64,000 bases of DNA from Chryseobacterium sp. 3008163 (GTDB taxonomy: Bacteria; Bacteroidota; Bacteroidia; Flavobacteriales; Weeksellaceae). The first letter of the stretch is position 1. Each line of letters begins with the position of its first letter. The notes below the pieces were generated by a model, which worked only from the letters and a program-made list of their open reading frames with translations, searched no databases and had not been told where the DNA came from. The position numbers and the translations under genes are program-made. The DNA lies in NCBI RefSeq assembly GCF_003669035.1, contig NZ_CP033070.1, forward strand, positions 1,426,001-1,490,000, in the 5' to 3' direction. This document shows, piece by piece, positions 13,937 through 23,592 of the stretch.

Positions 13937-14647
13937 ATGAGTGTACACATCAGTGCCAAAAAAGGAGAGATCGCAAAAGTTGTTTTGCAGCCTGGAGATC
14001 CGCTTCGTGCACAGTATATTGCAGAAAATTTTCTTGAAAACGCAAAACTGGTAAGTAAAACGAGAGGTATTTTCTATTACACCGGAACTTACAAAGGCAA
14101 AGAAATCAGTGTGGGAGCAAGCGGAATGGGATTTCCAAGTATCGGAATTTATTCTTTTGAGCTGTACACAGAGTATGAGGTTGACACGATTATCAGAATC
14201 GGAACTTGTGGCGGATATTCGAGTGATGTGAAATTATTTGATATTCTCAATGTTGAAAATGCAGCAAGTGAAAGTACGTATGCAAAATACGCGTGGGGAT
14301 TTGAAGAGGAAGTTATGTCTCATCAGGGAAATATTTTTGACATCATCAATGAAACAGCTGAAGAATTATCTTTAAATGCTAAAGCAACCAACATTCACAG
14401 CAGTGATATTTTCTACAGAAAAGATCCTGCAACTCCAGCAATTGCAACCAAATACAATTGTCCGGCAGTAGAAATGGAAGCTTTCGGATTGTTTGCCAAT
14501 GCAAAATATTTAGGTAAAAATGCAGCGACAATTCTTACAGTTTCTGATATTATTCCGACCAAAGAATTTATTTCGGCAGACGAAAGAGAAAAAGCGTTAA
14601 AACCAATGATTGAACTGGCTTTGGAAGCTGCTTTGAAAGTAATTTAA
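13937..14647 (+). CDS. deoD: Purine-nucleoside phosphorylase, DeoD type
   Basis: 236 residues, the normal size for hexameric DeoD enzymes, which phosphorolyse purine (deoxy)nucleosides to base plus (deoxy)ribose-1-phosphate in the cytoplasm. Visible landmarks: QPGDPLRAQYIAE near residue 17, GMGFPSIGIYSFEL near 67, IRIGTCGGY near 90 (phosphate/ribose site), and AVEMEAFGLF near 180. Single-gene unit with its own -7 box and a shared terminator facing tatD. Confidence 0.95.
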   Translation: MSVHISAKKGEIAKVVLQPGDPLRAQYIAENFLENAKLVSKTRGIFYYTGTYKGKEISVGASGMGFPSIGIYSFELYTEYEVDTIIRIGTCGGYSSDVKLFDILNVENAASESTYAKYAWGFEEEVMSHQGNIFDIINETAEELSLNAKATNIHSSDIFYRKDPATPAIATKYNCPAVEMEAFGLFANAKYLGKNAATILTVSDIIPTKEFISADEREKALKPMIELALEAALKVI

Positions 14648-14667
14648 TAAGAAACAATCGCTATAAA

Positions 14668-14705
14668 TAAAAAGAGCTTTACTTGATCAGTAGAGCTCTT
14701 TTTTA
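14668..14705. terminator. Bidirectional terminator between deoD and tatD
   Basis: AAAAAGAGCT and AGAGCTCTTTTTT form a hairpin with an A-run on the left and a T-run on the right, serving both convergent genes. It overlaps the end of tatD by a few bases. Confidence 0.75.
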
Positions 14706-15488
14706 TATTCTGAAAAAATTTCTTGCGACTTCTGTAGTTTCATCGGCAACCTTTGAAATACTTATTTTTTTGAGATGGGCAATTGTCTGGGCAACATAAG
14801 GCAAAAATTGCGGTTCGTTTCTTCGGCTTTGTATTCTCGGCATATTTTTCGGAAGCATAAAGGGCGCATCGGTCTCAATCATCATTCTGTCGAGCGGAAC
14901 ATATTTAATCACTTCTTCCAAATGTTTAAATCTGTTGGTATCGCTTATTGCTCCGGTAAATCCTAGGTAAAATCCTTTATCCAGATAAGTTTTTGCTTCT
15001 TGTAAAGTTCCGGTAAAACAGTGAACCACAGCTTTTGGAAGTTTGGATAGATATTCGTCGGTGATTTCGTTAAATCTTTTGAAAGCTGCTCTTTCGTGAA
15101 GAAAAAGAGGCTTATTCATTTCAATTGATAATTCTAATTGAGCACGATAGCATTTTTCCTGAATGGGTCTTGGAGAAAAATCTCTGTCGAAATCCAATCC
15201 ACATTCTCCGACTGAAACGACGTGGTCTTGTTTTAATAATTTCCTTAATTCATTGCTACTTTCGTTGTTATAAGATTTTGCGTCGTGAGGATGAATTCCA
15301 GCCGTGGAAAATAAAATTTCTGGATAATCTTCTGCGATTTCCGCCGATTCTTTGCTTCCACGGACGCTTGTTCCTGTAAGAATCATTTGTTCGACTCCAT
15401 TGTCGAGAGCTCGATTGATGATTTCTTCGTGTTCGTTGTTGAATTGTTTATTGGTCAGATTAATGCCAATATCGATAAATGTGTTCAT
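14703..15488 (-). CDS. tatD: TatD-family metal-dependent hydrolase
   Basis: 261 residues, family length. TIM-barrel metal hydrolase predicted to act as a DNase or 3'-exonuclease. Visible motifs: FIDIGINLT at the start (in place of the more usual D-x-H-x-H), STAGIHPHDA, VSVGECGLDFDRDFS (metal Glu), PLFLHERAA, AVVHCFTGT and MMIETDAPFMLP. Cytoplasmic, no signal peptide. Unlinked in function to its neighbours. Confidence 0.9.
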   Translation of the reverse strand: MNTFIDIGINLTNKQFNNEHEEIINRALDNGVEQMILTGTSVRGSKESAEIAEDYPEILFSTAGIHPHDAKSYNNESSNELRKLLKQDHVVSVGECGLDFDRDFSPRPIQEKCYRAQLELSIEMNKPLFLHERAAFKRFNEITDEYLSKLPKAVVHCFTGTLQEAKTYLDKGFYLGFTGAISDTNRFKHLEEVIKYVPLDRMMIETDAPFMLPKNMPRIQSRRNEPQFLPYVAQTIAHLKKISISKVADETTEVARNFFRI

Positions 15489-15556
15489 AATTAAATTTTA
15501 GTTGGCAAAACTAAAATGAAACTGCGCAATCTTTTTACGCAATAAAAAATATTTTT

Positions 15557-16207
15557 TCATTCATTCATAAAACCCTCCAAAAAGCCAATCAGATTTTCCC
15601 CTCCATGGCTCCACCGGATTCCGTGACCATCTTTTTCTCTGACCTCAAAAACCAATTCGTGTTTATAATGATAGAAAACATTCCACCATGTTTTATGATC
15701 TAAAATGAAATTAATTTTCTCCATGACCATTTGTTGTTTCTTTTGATTATTTCCTTTTACTTCGCCCCAAAATTCGTCATTCATTCTTCCTACATGCTTT
15801 TCCCAGGCTCTTTGTGCGATGATAATTTCATTGTTAAAAGGCTTTTCACAGGCTTCAATCAACATTTTCTTCATTGGTGGAATTGCATTTTCATCTCGAA
15901 GACTTGCCGAAGTCAGTCTATGTCCTAAAATATTCAGCCAATGTTCAAATGGAATTTCTTCTAATCTTCTGGCTTTCATTTCATCTGATTTTTTTGAATT
16001 GAAAACATCGATGAACTGATTAAAACTTTCATCTCGGTCAATTTTTATTTCCTCATTGAAAACAGGAAGATTTAAATCTAAAGTATTGTCTTTAAATTTT
16101 TGAATATTTTCACTTAAACTATTGAGCTGTTCCCAAGCTAAAATCGATTGATATTTTTCTTTCCATTCGCGTGAAAAGAATGGAATCAATTCTTTAAATA
16201 AATTCAT
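15557..16207 (-). CDS. Hypothetical protein, possibly paired with the DUF434 gene
   Basis: 216 residues, no signal peptide or membrane segment, rich in Trp and Lys. Segments such as IPFEHWLNILGHRLTS and HGIRWSHGGENLIGFLEG look conserved-domain-like, but no family is recognised. Only 2 bases separate its start from the stop of the upstream gene, so the two are very likely co-translated and act together. Confidence 0.6.
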   Translation of the reverse strand: MNLFKELIPFFSREWKEKYQSILAWEQLNSLSENIQKFKDNTLDLNLPVFNEEIKIDRDESFNQFIDVFNSKKSDEMKARRLEEIPFEHWLNILGHRLTSASLRDENAIPPMKKMLIEACEKPFNNEIIIAQRAWEKHVGRMNDEFWGEVKGNNQKKQQMVMEKINFILDHKTWWNVFYHYKHELVFEVREKDGHGIRWSHGGENLIGFLEGFMNE

Positions 16208-16209
16208 GA

Positions 16210-16929
16210 TTAAAACATTTTCACAAGATTGACTGAAAGTTTTTCTTCATTAATTAAATATCCCACAAGATTAAACCAATTTCTGCAGTTATCTAAAATC
16301 CAGGCATCGGAAGACACCATTATTTCTGCATTTCCAACTAAATATTTATCCGGATTAAACTCTAATTCTACTTTCCAATTGAGGTAATTTTCTTTAGCAA
16401 AATCTAAAATCATTTCTTTAATCCTTCCGCTGTTTGAAACAGGTTTATCGAAAATCCAGATCAGGTTTTCAGCGTGTGATTTATTGAAAAATGCAACAAC
16501 CAGTTCAATCGATTTTTGTGTTTGATTTACTCTTTTGTATGTTCCGTGAACGCCGGACAGATCACGAAAACAACCATCAGTTCCTTCAAAAATATAAGCC
16601 TCTGAAAGTAAACTTTCCAACAAAATCAAAACATTAAAGCCATCAAGATAAATCGTTTTGCTTTTTAAATCTGAAATTTCCAGCTCCTTTAATTTTCTAT
16701 TGTGAATCTGAAGTTCAGAAGCTGAGGCTCCACGCAATGCCTGAATCTGACGGGCTTTTAATCTGTAATGATTCCCCACCAAATCTGACGAAGCCTTTTC
16801 AGCATAGCCCCGGTTTAGTAAATACTGCATATCCTGATTTGCCAGTTTCAGTTTGTCGATCTGCTTTTGTAAAGAAAATAATGTATCGTCGCCCGTGTTT
16901 TTCCCGCGATTTCTGTTGTTCATATTCAA
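16210..16929 (-). CDS. DUF434-family protein
   Basis: 239 residues. The N-terminal segment LRGASASELQIHNRKLKELE and the following YLDGFNVLILLESLL match the DUF434 family; the C-terminal part (IWIFDKPVSNSGRIKE, EIMVSSDAWILDN) resembles the domain usually attached to it. The pattern of acidic residues on a Rossmann-like strand suggests a PIN/NYN-like nuclease fold, but that is inference. Translationally linked to the gene at 15557-16207. Confidence 0.72.
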   Translation of the reverse strand: MNMNNRNRGKNTGDDTLFSLQKQIDKLKLANQDMQYLLNRGYAEKASSDLVGNHYRLKARQIQALRGASASELQIHNRKLKELEISDLKSKTIYLDGFNVLILLESLLSEAYIFEGTDGCFRDLSGVHGTYKRVNQTQKSIELVVAFFNKSHAENLIWIFDKPVSNSGRIKEMILDFAKENYLNWKVELEFNPDKYLVGNAEIMVSSDAWILDNCRNWFNLVGYLINEEKLSVNLVKMF

Positions 16930-17222
16930 AAATAATATTTTAAGTCCAAATCCTGTAATTTATTTCTAAAATCTCATTTTTTACTGGAGATTAACCCATT
17001 TTGCAGATTCACTCGCCTTTTTCGGTAAAATTCTTAGAGTAAAAAATACGAAAAGCAAACTACCTTATCATAAAAAATAAGATAACTAGTATTTTAAAAA
17101 CCCTTGTGAAACAAGCATTTAAAATAGATATTTATCATAAAAAATTATGAATTTAAAATAAAAATCTCATTTATATTATAAAATTATTACATTTAGTCAC
17201 TAACAAATATTAAATCAAAAAA
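16930..17222. other. Divergent promoter region of the xylose operon
   Basis: AT-rich. A 15-mer, AAATTATTACATTTA, at 17181-17195 lies 27 bases before the xylB start and recurs at 53628-53642 upstream of susC. It contains a near -7 box (TTACATTTA). No operator palindrome is obvious. Confidence 0.45.
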
Positions 17223-18710
17223 ATGTTTATAGGATATGATGTTGGAAGTTCTTCGCTGAAAGCTTCAATTGTTGACGAACATGGAAAAGTAATTGCACAT
17301 GCTAAATATCCGGAAACAGAAATGCCTATCAATTCACCAAAAATCGGATGGGCAGAACAAGATCCGGAAGCCTGGTGGCAAAACCTGAGAATTCTGACGC
17401 AAAAAATAATTGCAGAAAGCCACATCGATAAAAATGAAATCAAAGGAATCGGGATTTCTTATCAGATGCACGGTTTGGTTTTGGTGGGTAAGGACAAAGA
17501 AGTTTTGCGTCCATCAATCATTTGGTGTGACAGCCGTGCGGTAGAAACTGGTGACCAAGCTTTTGATGATCTGGGTGAAGAAGTTTGTATGAATAAACTT
17601 TTGAATTCACCGGGAAATTTCACCGCTTCAAAACTAAAATGGGTCAAAGAAAATGAGCCGGAAGTCTATGAAAAAATCTGGAAGTTTATGCTTCCTGGAG
17701 ATTTTATTGCTTTAAAATTAAGCGGAGAAGCAACGACTACAGTTACCGGACTTTCAGAAGGTGTACTTTGGGATTTCCAGAAATATCAGGCTTCAAAAAC
17801 ATTATTGAATCATTGGGGAATTGATGAATCTTTGGTTTCAACAGTGGTTGACAATTTCACAGAGCAATGTGTGGTTTCAAAACAGGGCGCTGAAGAAAGT
17901 GGTTTACCGGAAGGAATTCCTATTTTGTACAGAGCCGGAGATCAGCCAAATAATGCGTTATCGCTAAACGTCATGAATCCTGGAGAAATCGCTGCAACAG
18001 GAGGAACTTCAGGCGTGGTTTATGGGGTGACCGATAATATTCATTCTAAAGAATCTGTGAGAGTGAATAATTTTGCGCATATCAATCACACCAAAGAGCA
18101 ACCGAGAATCGGAAAAATGCTTTGTTTAAATGGTGCAGGAATTCAGTACAGCTGGTTACGTCATCAGGTAGATCAAAAAAGACATTCTTATCAGGAATTA
18201 AATGATTTAGCTTCACAAATTCCTATCGGATCAGACGGAATTATCGTTCTCCCATTCGGAAATGGTGCTGAAAGAGTTTTGAAAAATAAAGACATCGGTT
18301 CATCAACTTATAATGTGAATTTTAACCGTCACAAAAGTGTTCATTTGTTCAGAGCCGGATTGGAAGGCATCGCCTACTCTTTCGTTTATGGAACTGAAAT
18401 TCTGATGAATGACGGTCTAGAAAAAGGCATCATCAAAGCTGGTGGTGATAATTTATTTCGTTCATCACTATTTGCGCAATCGATTGCAACATTATTAGAT
18501 ACGGAAATCAGAATCTTCGACACGACAGGTTCAACCGGAGCAGCAAGAGCAGCGGCAATAGGAGCGGGAGCATTTGATTCCTTAAATGATATTTTAACCG
18601 AAAAAGATATTACCACCACTTACATTCCTGACTTTAAAAATATGGACCAGTACAGAGAAAGTTATGGTCAATGGAAAAATAAATTGGAGCAAGTGATAAG
18701 TGGTTCATAG
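17223..18710 (+). CDS. xylB: Xylulokinase
   Basis: 495 residues, typical of FGGY xylulokinases, which phosphorylate D-xylulose with ATP. Visible: N-terminal phosphate-binding IGYDVGSSSLKASIVDE, ISYQMHGLVLV, IIWCDSRA, and the C-terminal ATP site GEIAATGGTSGVVYGV and IKAGGDNLFRSSLFAQ. First gene of a plus-strand xylose operon (xylB-xylA-xylE). The following 183-base gap contains an extragenic palindrome rather than a promoter that I can identify. Confidence 0.95.
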   Translation: MFIGYDVGSSSLKASIVDEHGKVIAHAKYPETEMPINSPKIGWAEQDPEAWWQNLRILTQKIIAESHIDKNEIKGIGISYQMHGLVLVGKDKEVLRPSIIWCDSRAVETGDQAFDDLGEEVCMNKLLNSPGNFTASKLKWVKENEPEVYEKIWKFMLPGDFIALKLSGEATTTVTGLSEGVLWDFQKYQASKTLLNHWGIDESLVSTVVDNFTEQCVVSKQGAEESGLPEGIPILYRAGDQPNNALSLNVMNPGEIAATGGTSGVVYGVTDNIHSKESVRVNNFAHINHTKEQPRIGKMLCLNGAGIQYSWLRHQVDQKRHSYQELNDLASQIPIGSDGIIVLPFGNGAERVLKNKDIGSSTYNVNFNRHKSVHLFRAGLEGIAYSFVYGTEILMNDGLEKGIIKAGGDNLFRSSLFAQSIATLLDTEIRIFDTTGSTGAARAAAIGAGAFDSLNDILTEKDITTTYIPDFKNMDQYRESYGQWKNKLEQVISGS

Positions 18711-18753
18711 TTTCAATTATGATGGATTAACATTCATTTGTCATATGACAAAC

Positions 18754-18854
18754 TCGCAGCCCGACTTGAACGGAGCTCTTTTTCTGAAAAAATGAATGGG
18801 AAATGCGCTGGCTTTTTCAGAAAAAAGCGGGAGTGGAAGGCGGAAATAGCTGCC
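18754..18854. repeat. Extragenic palindrome family R4, copy 2
   Basis: Shell CGCAGCCCGACTTGAACGGA/GCTC and GTGGAAGGCGGAAATAGCTG with a core stem CTTTTTCTGAAAAA/TTTTTCAGAAAAAAG. Same outer layout as 13708-13824 but unrelated core; sits between xylB and xylA. Confidence 0.7.
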
Positions 18855-18893
18855 CAAATTAAAAAAAATCAATAAAAATATAAAATCAAAATA

Positions 18894-20222
18894 ATGGCAA
18901 TTACAACAGGAAACAAAGAGTATTTTAAGGGTATAGAAAAAATCAAGTTTGAGGGAAGAGAATCAGACAATCCGTTGGCATTCAAATTTTACGATGAGAA
19001 TTTGGTGGTTCGTGGAAAAACAATGAAAGAATATTTCAAGTTTGCGTCTGCTTACTGGCACACATTCTGCGCAACTGGTGGAGATCCGTTCGGTGCAGGA
19101 ACTCAGCAATTTGACTGGCTAACTGCCTCTGATGCAAAACAAAGAGCGACAGAAAAAATGGATGCCGCTTTCGAATTTTTCACAAAATTAGGTGTTCCTT
19201 ATTACTGTTTCCACGATTATGATTTGATTGACGAGGCAGATAATTTTACAGAATCTACCAAAAGATTAGAATTCATCACCGATTACGCTAAAGAAAAGCA
19301 AGCTGCTTCAGGGGTGAAGTTGCTTTGGGGAACTTCGAACTGTTTCTCAAACCCAAGATTTATGAACGGCGCGGCTACCAATCCTTCATTTGACGTTTTG
19401 GCTTACGCTGGTGGACAAGTGAAAAATGCTTTGGATGCAACCATCAAATTAGGTGGAGAAAACTATGTATTCTGGGGCGGTCGTGAAGGTTATATGTCTT
19501 TACTAAACACCAATATGAAGCGTGAGCAGGAACATATGGCTAAGTTTTTACATTTGGCTAAAGATTACGCAAGAGCTCAGGGATTCAAAGGAACTTTCTT
19601 CATTGAGCCCAAACCAATGGAGCCTACAAAACACCAGTACGACTTTGATGCTGCAACTTGTCTGAATTTCCTTCGTCAGTATGATTTACTGAATGATTTT
19701 AAATTAAATCTTGAAGTAAACCACGCTACTTTGGCTCAACACACTTTCGAGCACGAACTTCAGGTAGCGGCTGACAACAATGTTTTGGGAAGCATCGATG
19801 CGAACAGAGGAGATTACCAAAACGGTTGGGATACAGATCAGTTCCCAGTTGATTTGTACGAAATGACTCAGGCGATGTTGGTGATTATTCAGGCTGGAGG
19901 TTTCCAAGGTGGAGGTGTTAATTTTGATGCAAAAATCAGAAGAAACTCTACGGATCTTGAAGATATCTTCATCGCTCACATCAGCGGAATGGACAATTTT
20001 GCAAGATCTTTCTTAGCTGCAGATAAAATTTTAGAAAAATCAAAATATTCTGAGATCAGAACCAACAGATATTCTTCTTTCGACAGTGGAAAAGGAAAGG
20101 ATTTCGAAAACGGAAATTTATCTTTAACCGATCTTGCCACTTACGCTCAAGGGCTTGGTGAAATTGGTAGAGAAAGTGGAAAACAGGAATATCTTGAGAG
20201 TATTATTAATCAGTATTTATAA
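18894..20222 (+). CDS. xylA: Xylose isomerase
   Basis: 442 residues, class II xylose isomerase size. Interconverts D-xylose and D-xylulose using two divalent metals. Catalytic landmarks: [11 protein letters not shown] near residue 104 (catalytic His and Asp), FWGGREGY near 200, [18 protein letters not shown] near 240 (metal Glu, proton-shuttle Lys), [37 protein letters not shown] near 305, and [11 protein letters not shown]. All metal ligands appear intact. Confidence 0.96.
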   Translation: MAITTGNKEYFKGIEKIKFEGRESDNPLAFKFYDENLVVRGKTMKEYFKFASAYWHTFCATGGDPFGAGTQQFDWLTASDAKQRATEKMDAAFEFFTKLGVPYYCFHDYDLIDEADNFTESTKRLEFITDYAKEKQAASGVKLLWGTSNCFSNPRFMNGAATNPSFDVLAYAGGQVKNALDATIKLGGENYVFWGGREGYMSLLNTNMKREQEHMAKFLHLAKDYARAQGFKGTFFIEPKPMEPTKHQYDFDAATCLNFLRQYDLLNDFKLNLEVNHATLAQHTFEHELQVAADNNVLGSIDANRGDYQNGWDTDQFPVDLYEMTQAMLVIIQAGGFQGGGVNFDAKIRRNSTDLEDIFIAHISGMDNFARSFLAADKILEKSKYSEIRTNRYSSFDSGKGKDFENGNLSLTDLATYAQGLGEIGRESGKQEYLESIINQYL

Positions 20223-20228
20223 TTTTTT

Positions 20229-20315
20229 AAACACGAATGCCACAAATAATTTTCACAAATAACACTAATAAAATATTTGTGAAATTAGTTAAACAATTGT
20301 GCAATTTGTGTTTTA
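20229..20315. repeat. Inverted repeat between xylA and xylE
   Basis: AAACACGAATGCCACAAAT at the left is mirrored by ATTTGTGTTTT at the right, with an inner TTTCACAAAT/ATTTGTGAAA pair. It may process or stabilise the xylose transcript. Confidence 0.6.
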
Positions 20316-20341
20316 ATTTAACAATTTAACTAAATCAAACT

Positions 20342-21763
20342 ATGCAGATAATAGATTCCGGTCCTAAATATTCTTCAGGAACAAAGGCGCAGATCAATAT
20401 GCTGTACGTTACTGTACTCACATTGGTCGCCACTTTGGGAGGACTTTTGTTTGGATACGATACCGCAGTGATTTCCGGAGCCGAAAAATCGATTCAGGAA
20501 TATCTGATTATTCCTTTGGGATTGAGTTCATTGGCACACGGAGCCACCATTTCGAGCGCATTGATTGGATGCATTATTGGTGGCGCTATTTCCGGAATGA
20601 TCTCCACGAAGCTGGGAAGAAAAAAATCATTGATGCTTTCAGCATTTTTGTTCTTCATCAGCGCATTGGGAGCGGCGTATCCTGAATTTTTACTCTTCAA
20701 ACAAGGCGAACATTCTATGGGTGTTTTGCTGGCATTTAATTTTTATAGGATCATTGGTGGAATCGGTGTAGGACTGGCTTCGGCGGTCTGCCCGATGTAC
20801 ATTGGTGAGATTGCACCTGCCGAAATACGTGGTAAACTGGTATCACTGAATCAGTTTGCCATTATTTTCGGGATGCTTGTGGTTTACTTTGTGAACTGGG
20901 GCATCGCAAGCGGAAAAACCGTAGAATGGATCAACGAAATAGGATGGAGATATATGTTCTTATCACTGACAATTCCTTCTGCGCTATTCGGAATTCTGCT
21001 GTTTTTCGTTCCTGAAACGCCACGTTATCTGACGTTCATTAATAAAGATGCGGAGGCGTTGAAAATTTTAACCAAAATCAATGGTGAAGCGCGTGGGAAA
21101 GAAATTTTCTCTGAGATAAAAAGTACTGTTGTTGAACATAAAAGTGAAATTTTCGCCTTCGGGAAAACCGTGATTGTGATCGGAATTTTGCTTTCTGTTT
21201 TCCAACAATTTGTGGGAATTAACGTAGCTTTATACTACGCTCCAAGGATTTTTGAAAGTATGGGTGTTCACAAAGATTCATCGATGCTGCAGACCGTTGT
21301 CATGGGATTGGTGAATGTTGTGTTTACCGTCATTGCTATTTTCACGGTTGATAAGTGGGGAAGAAAACCATTATTGATCGTAGGTTCTGTTGGAATGGCA
21401 ATTGGAATGTTTGCGATTGCGATTTTATCGTATTATCAAATCATCGGAACTTTAACTTTGGTATTTATCATCGTTTACACGGCTTCTTTTATGATGTCTT
21501 GGGGACCGATTTGCTGGGTTTTGATCTCAGAAATCTTTCCTAATAAAATCAGAGGAAGCGCGATCGCAATTGCTGTTGCGGCTCAATGGGCTGCTAATTA
21601 TTTAATTTCATCTACTTATCCTTTTATGATGGAATTCAGTGGAGCATTTACTTACGGATTTTATGGCGTGATGAGTGTTCTTTCACTTTTCTTCGTATGG
21701 AAATGGGTTCCCGAAACCAAAGGGAAATCTCTTGAGGAAATCGAGAAGGTTTGGGAGAAATAA
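20342..21763 (+). CDS. xylE: Xylose:proton symporter, MFS sugar porter
   Basis: 473 residues with twelve predicted membrane helices. Sugar-porter signatures are visible: LFGYDTAVISGAE in helix 1, GRKKSLMLSAFLF after helix 2, RIIGGIGVGLASAVCPMYIG, PAEIRGKLVSLNQ, the central VPETPRYL, QQFVGINVALYYAP in helix 7, DKWGRKPLLIVG and VPETKGKSLEEIE at the end. Imports D-xylose across the inner membrane. Third gene of the xylose operon, closed by a hairpin terminator. Confidence 0.92.
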   Translation: MQIIDSGPKYSSGTKAQINMLYVTVLTLVATLGGLLFGYDTAVISGAEKSIQEYLIIPLGLSSLAHGATISSALIGCIIGGAISGMISTKLGRKKSLMLSAFLFFISALGAAYPEFLLFKQGEHSMGVLLAFNFYRIIGGIGVGLASAVCPMYIGEIAPAEIRGKLVSLNQFAIIFGMLVVYFVNWGIASGKTVEWINEIGWRYMFLSLTIPSALFGILLFFVPETPRYLTFINKDAEALKILTKINGEARGKEIFSEIKSTVVEHKSEIFAFGKTVIVIGILLSVFQQFVGINVALYYAPRIFESMGVHKDSSMLQTVVMGLVNVVFTVIAIFTVDKWGRKPLLIVGSVGMAIGMFAIAILSYYQIIGTLTLVFIIVYTASFMMSWGPICWVLISEIFPNKIRGSAIAIAVAAQWAANYLISSTYPFMMEFSGAFTYGFYGVMSVLSLFFVWKWVPETKGKSLEEIEKVWEK

Positions 21764-21781
21764 GCATTTAATTTTACTGTT

Positions 21782-21824
21782 AAAACAAATAAACCACTGG
21801 CTAATTCAGTGGCTTTTGTTTTAT
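21782..21824 (+). terminator. Terminator of the xylose operon
   Basis: CCACTG-loop-CAGTGG stem flanked by AAAACAAA and TTTTGTTTTA. A terminator with the same CCACTG/CAGTGG arms lies at 23465-23492. Confidence 0.75.
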
Positions 21825-21909
21825 TCAAGGGCTTATTGACTGCTTAAATATTATTATAAAGAAGATCTAATGAATATATAAAATAATTTAAATCAAATAT
21901 AATTTTTAT

Positions 21910-21929
21910 ATAATTGATATGTCAATTAT
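21910..21929. promoter_or_regulatory. Palindromic operator over the marR promoter
   Basis: ATAATTGA-TATG-TCAATTAT is a perfect 8-bp inverted repeat directly abutting and overlapping the -7 box at 21927. Placement fits autorepression by the MarR protein encoded 22 bases downstream. Confidence 0.6.
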
Positions 21930-21934
21930 ATTTG
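21927..21934 (+). promoter_or_regulatory. -7 box of marR
   Basis: TATATTTG, exact TAnnTTTG match, 17 bases before the ATG. Confidence 0.6.
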
Positions 21935-21950
21935 TATCAAATAAATTATA

Positions 21951-22388
21951 ATGAATCAAAAAAACCCAACCGGAACTGTTCTTTATTTATTAGAAAAAGC
22001 CATTAAAGATTATAGAAAATTATCTCAGAAAAATATTTCAAAAGTTGTAAAAGATATCACCGTTGATCAATGTTTAGTCTTGATAATCCTAAGCAAGGAT
22101 GAGAAAATCTCTCAAAATGAAATTGCAAATCTGATATTTAAAGACAATGCATCTATCACGAGAATGATAGAACTGATGGTGAAAAAAGATTATCTGAATC
22201 GAACTGTTCACACTGAAGACAGGCGGAAATTTAACCTTCAAATAACTGAGAAAGGCAAAAAAACTCTGGAATTAATAAGCCCGATTGTATTAATCAATAG
22301 AAATACTGCATTAAATGGTTTCTCCGCAGAAGAAATTGAATTGCTTGATAAAATTTTGAATAAAATAATTACTAATTGTAAACTTTAA
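21951..22388 (+). CDS. MarR-family transcriptional regulator
   Basis: 145 residues, family length. Winged-helix DNA-binding core: QCLVLIILSKDEKISQNEIANLIFKDNASITRMIELMVKKDYL (helix-turn-helix, about 40-83), then the wing RTVHTEDRRKFNLQITEKGKK with the usual D-x-R-R. Dimerisation helices at both ends. Probably controls itself and the S41 peptidase gene 5 bases downstream; ligand unknown. Confidence 0.88.
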   Translation: MNQKNPTGTVLYLLEKAIKDYRKLSQKNISKVVKDITVDQCLVLIILSKDEKISQNEIANLIFKDNASITRMIELMVKKDYLNRTVHTEDRRKFNLQITEKGKKTLELISPIVLINRNTALNGFSAEEIELLDKILNKIITNCKL

Positions 22389-22392
22389 GAAA

Positions 22393-23429
22393 ATGAAAAT
22401 ATTATTTAATCTAGTATTGCTTTCCGCCATACTTTGTTTTAATTCAAGAGCAAATGCTCAAAATTTGGCTGAAAGAAATAAACAAATAACTGAAATTGCA
22501 GATAAAATTAATGAATACTATATTTTTGAAAATGTAGCAAGTCAGCTTTCTAAAAAATTAAAATCAGAAATAGAACTTAAAACTTTTGATAATCTTAGTG
22601 ATGCAGAATTTGCAAAAGCGCTTTCAATTTATTTAACCAAAAACGGAAACGATTTACATTTCAATGTTTTATACCGCCCAAGTCAGGAAGATGAAAAAAA
22701 ACCAGTTGATGAAAAAAAATATTAAAAGAATATGATGCGATCAATAAACAATGGAATTATGGCTTTGAAAAAGTGACAAGATTAGACGGAAATATTGGTT
22801 ATATAGAATACACCGGATTCCCCGAAGGAAACAAATCTGCTCAGCAAATTCTTGATGCGACGATGAATTTTGTTTCAAATACAAATGCATTGATTATAGA
22901 TTTAAGAAACAATCGAGGCGGTGATGGCAAAATGGTAAGGCTATTTTTAAGTTATTTTTTTAATGAAAGAATTAAATTAAGTGAGATTTACACCAGATAT
23001 AATAATAAAACCGAAGAGAAGTACACATTTAAAAAAGTAAATAGCAAAAAGTATTTAGATAAACCAATATACCTCCTTGTAAACAATAATACCATTTCTG
23101 CGGCTGAAGCATTAGCCTATAATTTGCAAAAACATAAAATTGCAACAGTAATTGGAGATAAAACTTATGGCGCAGCAAATCCTGTGAAAGCATTTTTTAT
23201 TGGTAAAAAATACCATCTCTTCATCCCAATTTCTATAGAAAAAAACACAATCACCAATACGAATTGGGAACATACAGGAATTGATGCAGATGTGAAAATA
23301 AGTTCTGAAAAAGCACTCGTAAAAGCGCAAATTATAGCACTTGGAAACCTATTAGAATCAAACACCAAAACAGAATTGACCGAAAATGAGATTAAAGAAA
23401 AAATATTGAAATTAGAAGAGCAATTATAA
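22393..23429 (+). pseudogene. S41-family peptidase, frameshifted
   Basis: The first piece (22393-22725) has a signal peptide ending SRANAQ and the N-terminal helical domain. The second (from about 22727, ATG-started frame at 22773) carries the S41 core: DGNIGYIEYTGFPEG, ALIIDLRNNRGGDGKM, PIYLLVNNNTISAAEALAY (catalytic Ser) and GDKTYGAANPV. Two A8 tracts lie at 22694-22701 and 22712-22719; adding one A restores a 345-residue protein. It may be a decayed gene, a phase-variable tract, or a sequencing error. Co-directional with marR. Confidence 0.8.
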
Positions 23430-23464
23430 TCTTTTTGAATTACTCATCCATTATCAAATAAAAT

Positions 23465-23492
23465 TAAACCACTGGAAATTCAGTGGTTTTTA
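23465..23492 (+). terminator. Terminator after the S41 gene
   Basis: AAACCACTGG-AAATT-CAGTGGTTTTT hairpin with T-run. Convergent with the T6SS effector island on the other strand. Confidence 0.75.
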
Positions 23493-23592
23493 CTTTAAAA
23501 GATCTCAAATTCTGTCTTATTCACTGATTTTTTAAACAATATTTTCTTTAATTTAAATATTTTTTACAGCTAACATTATCATTTAAAGACAT

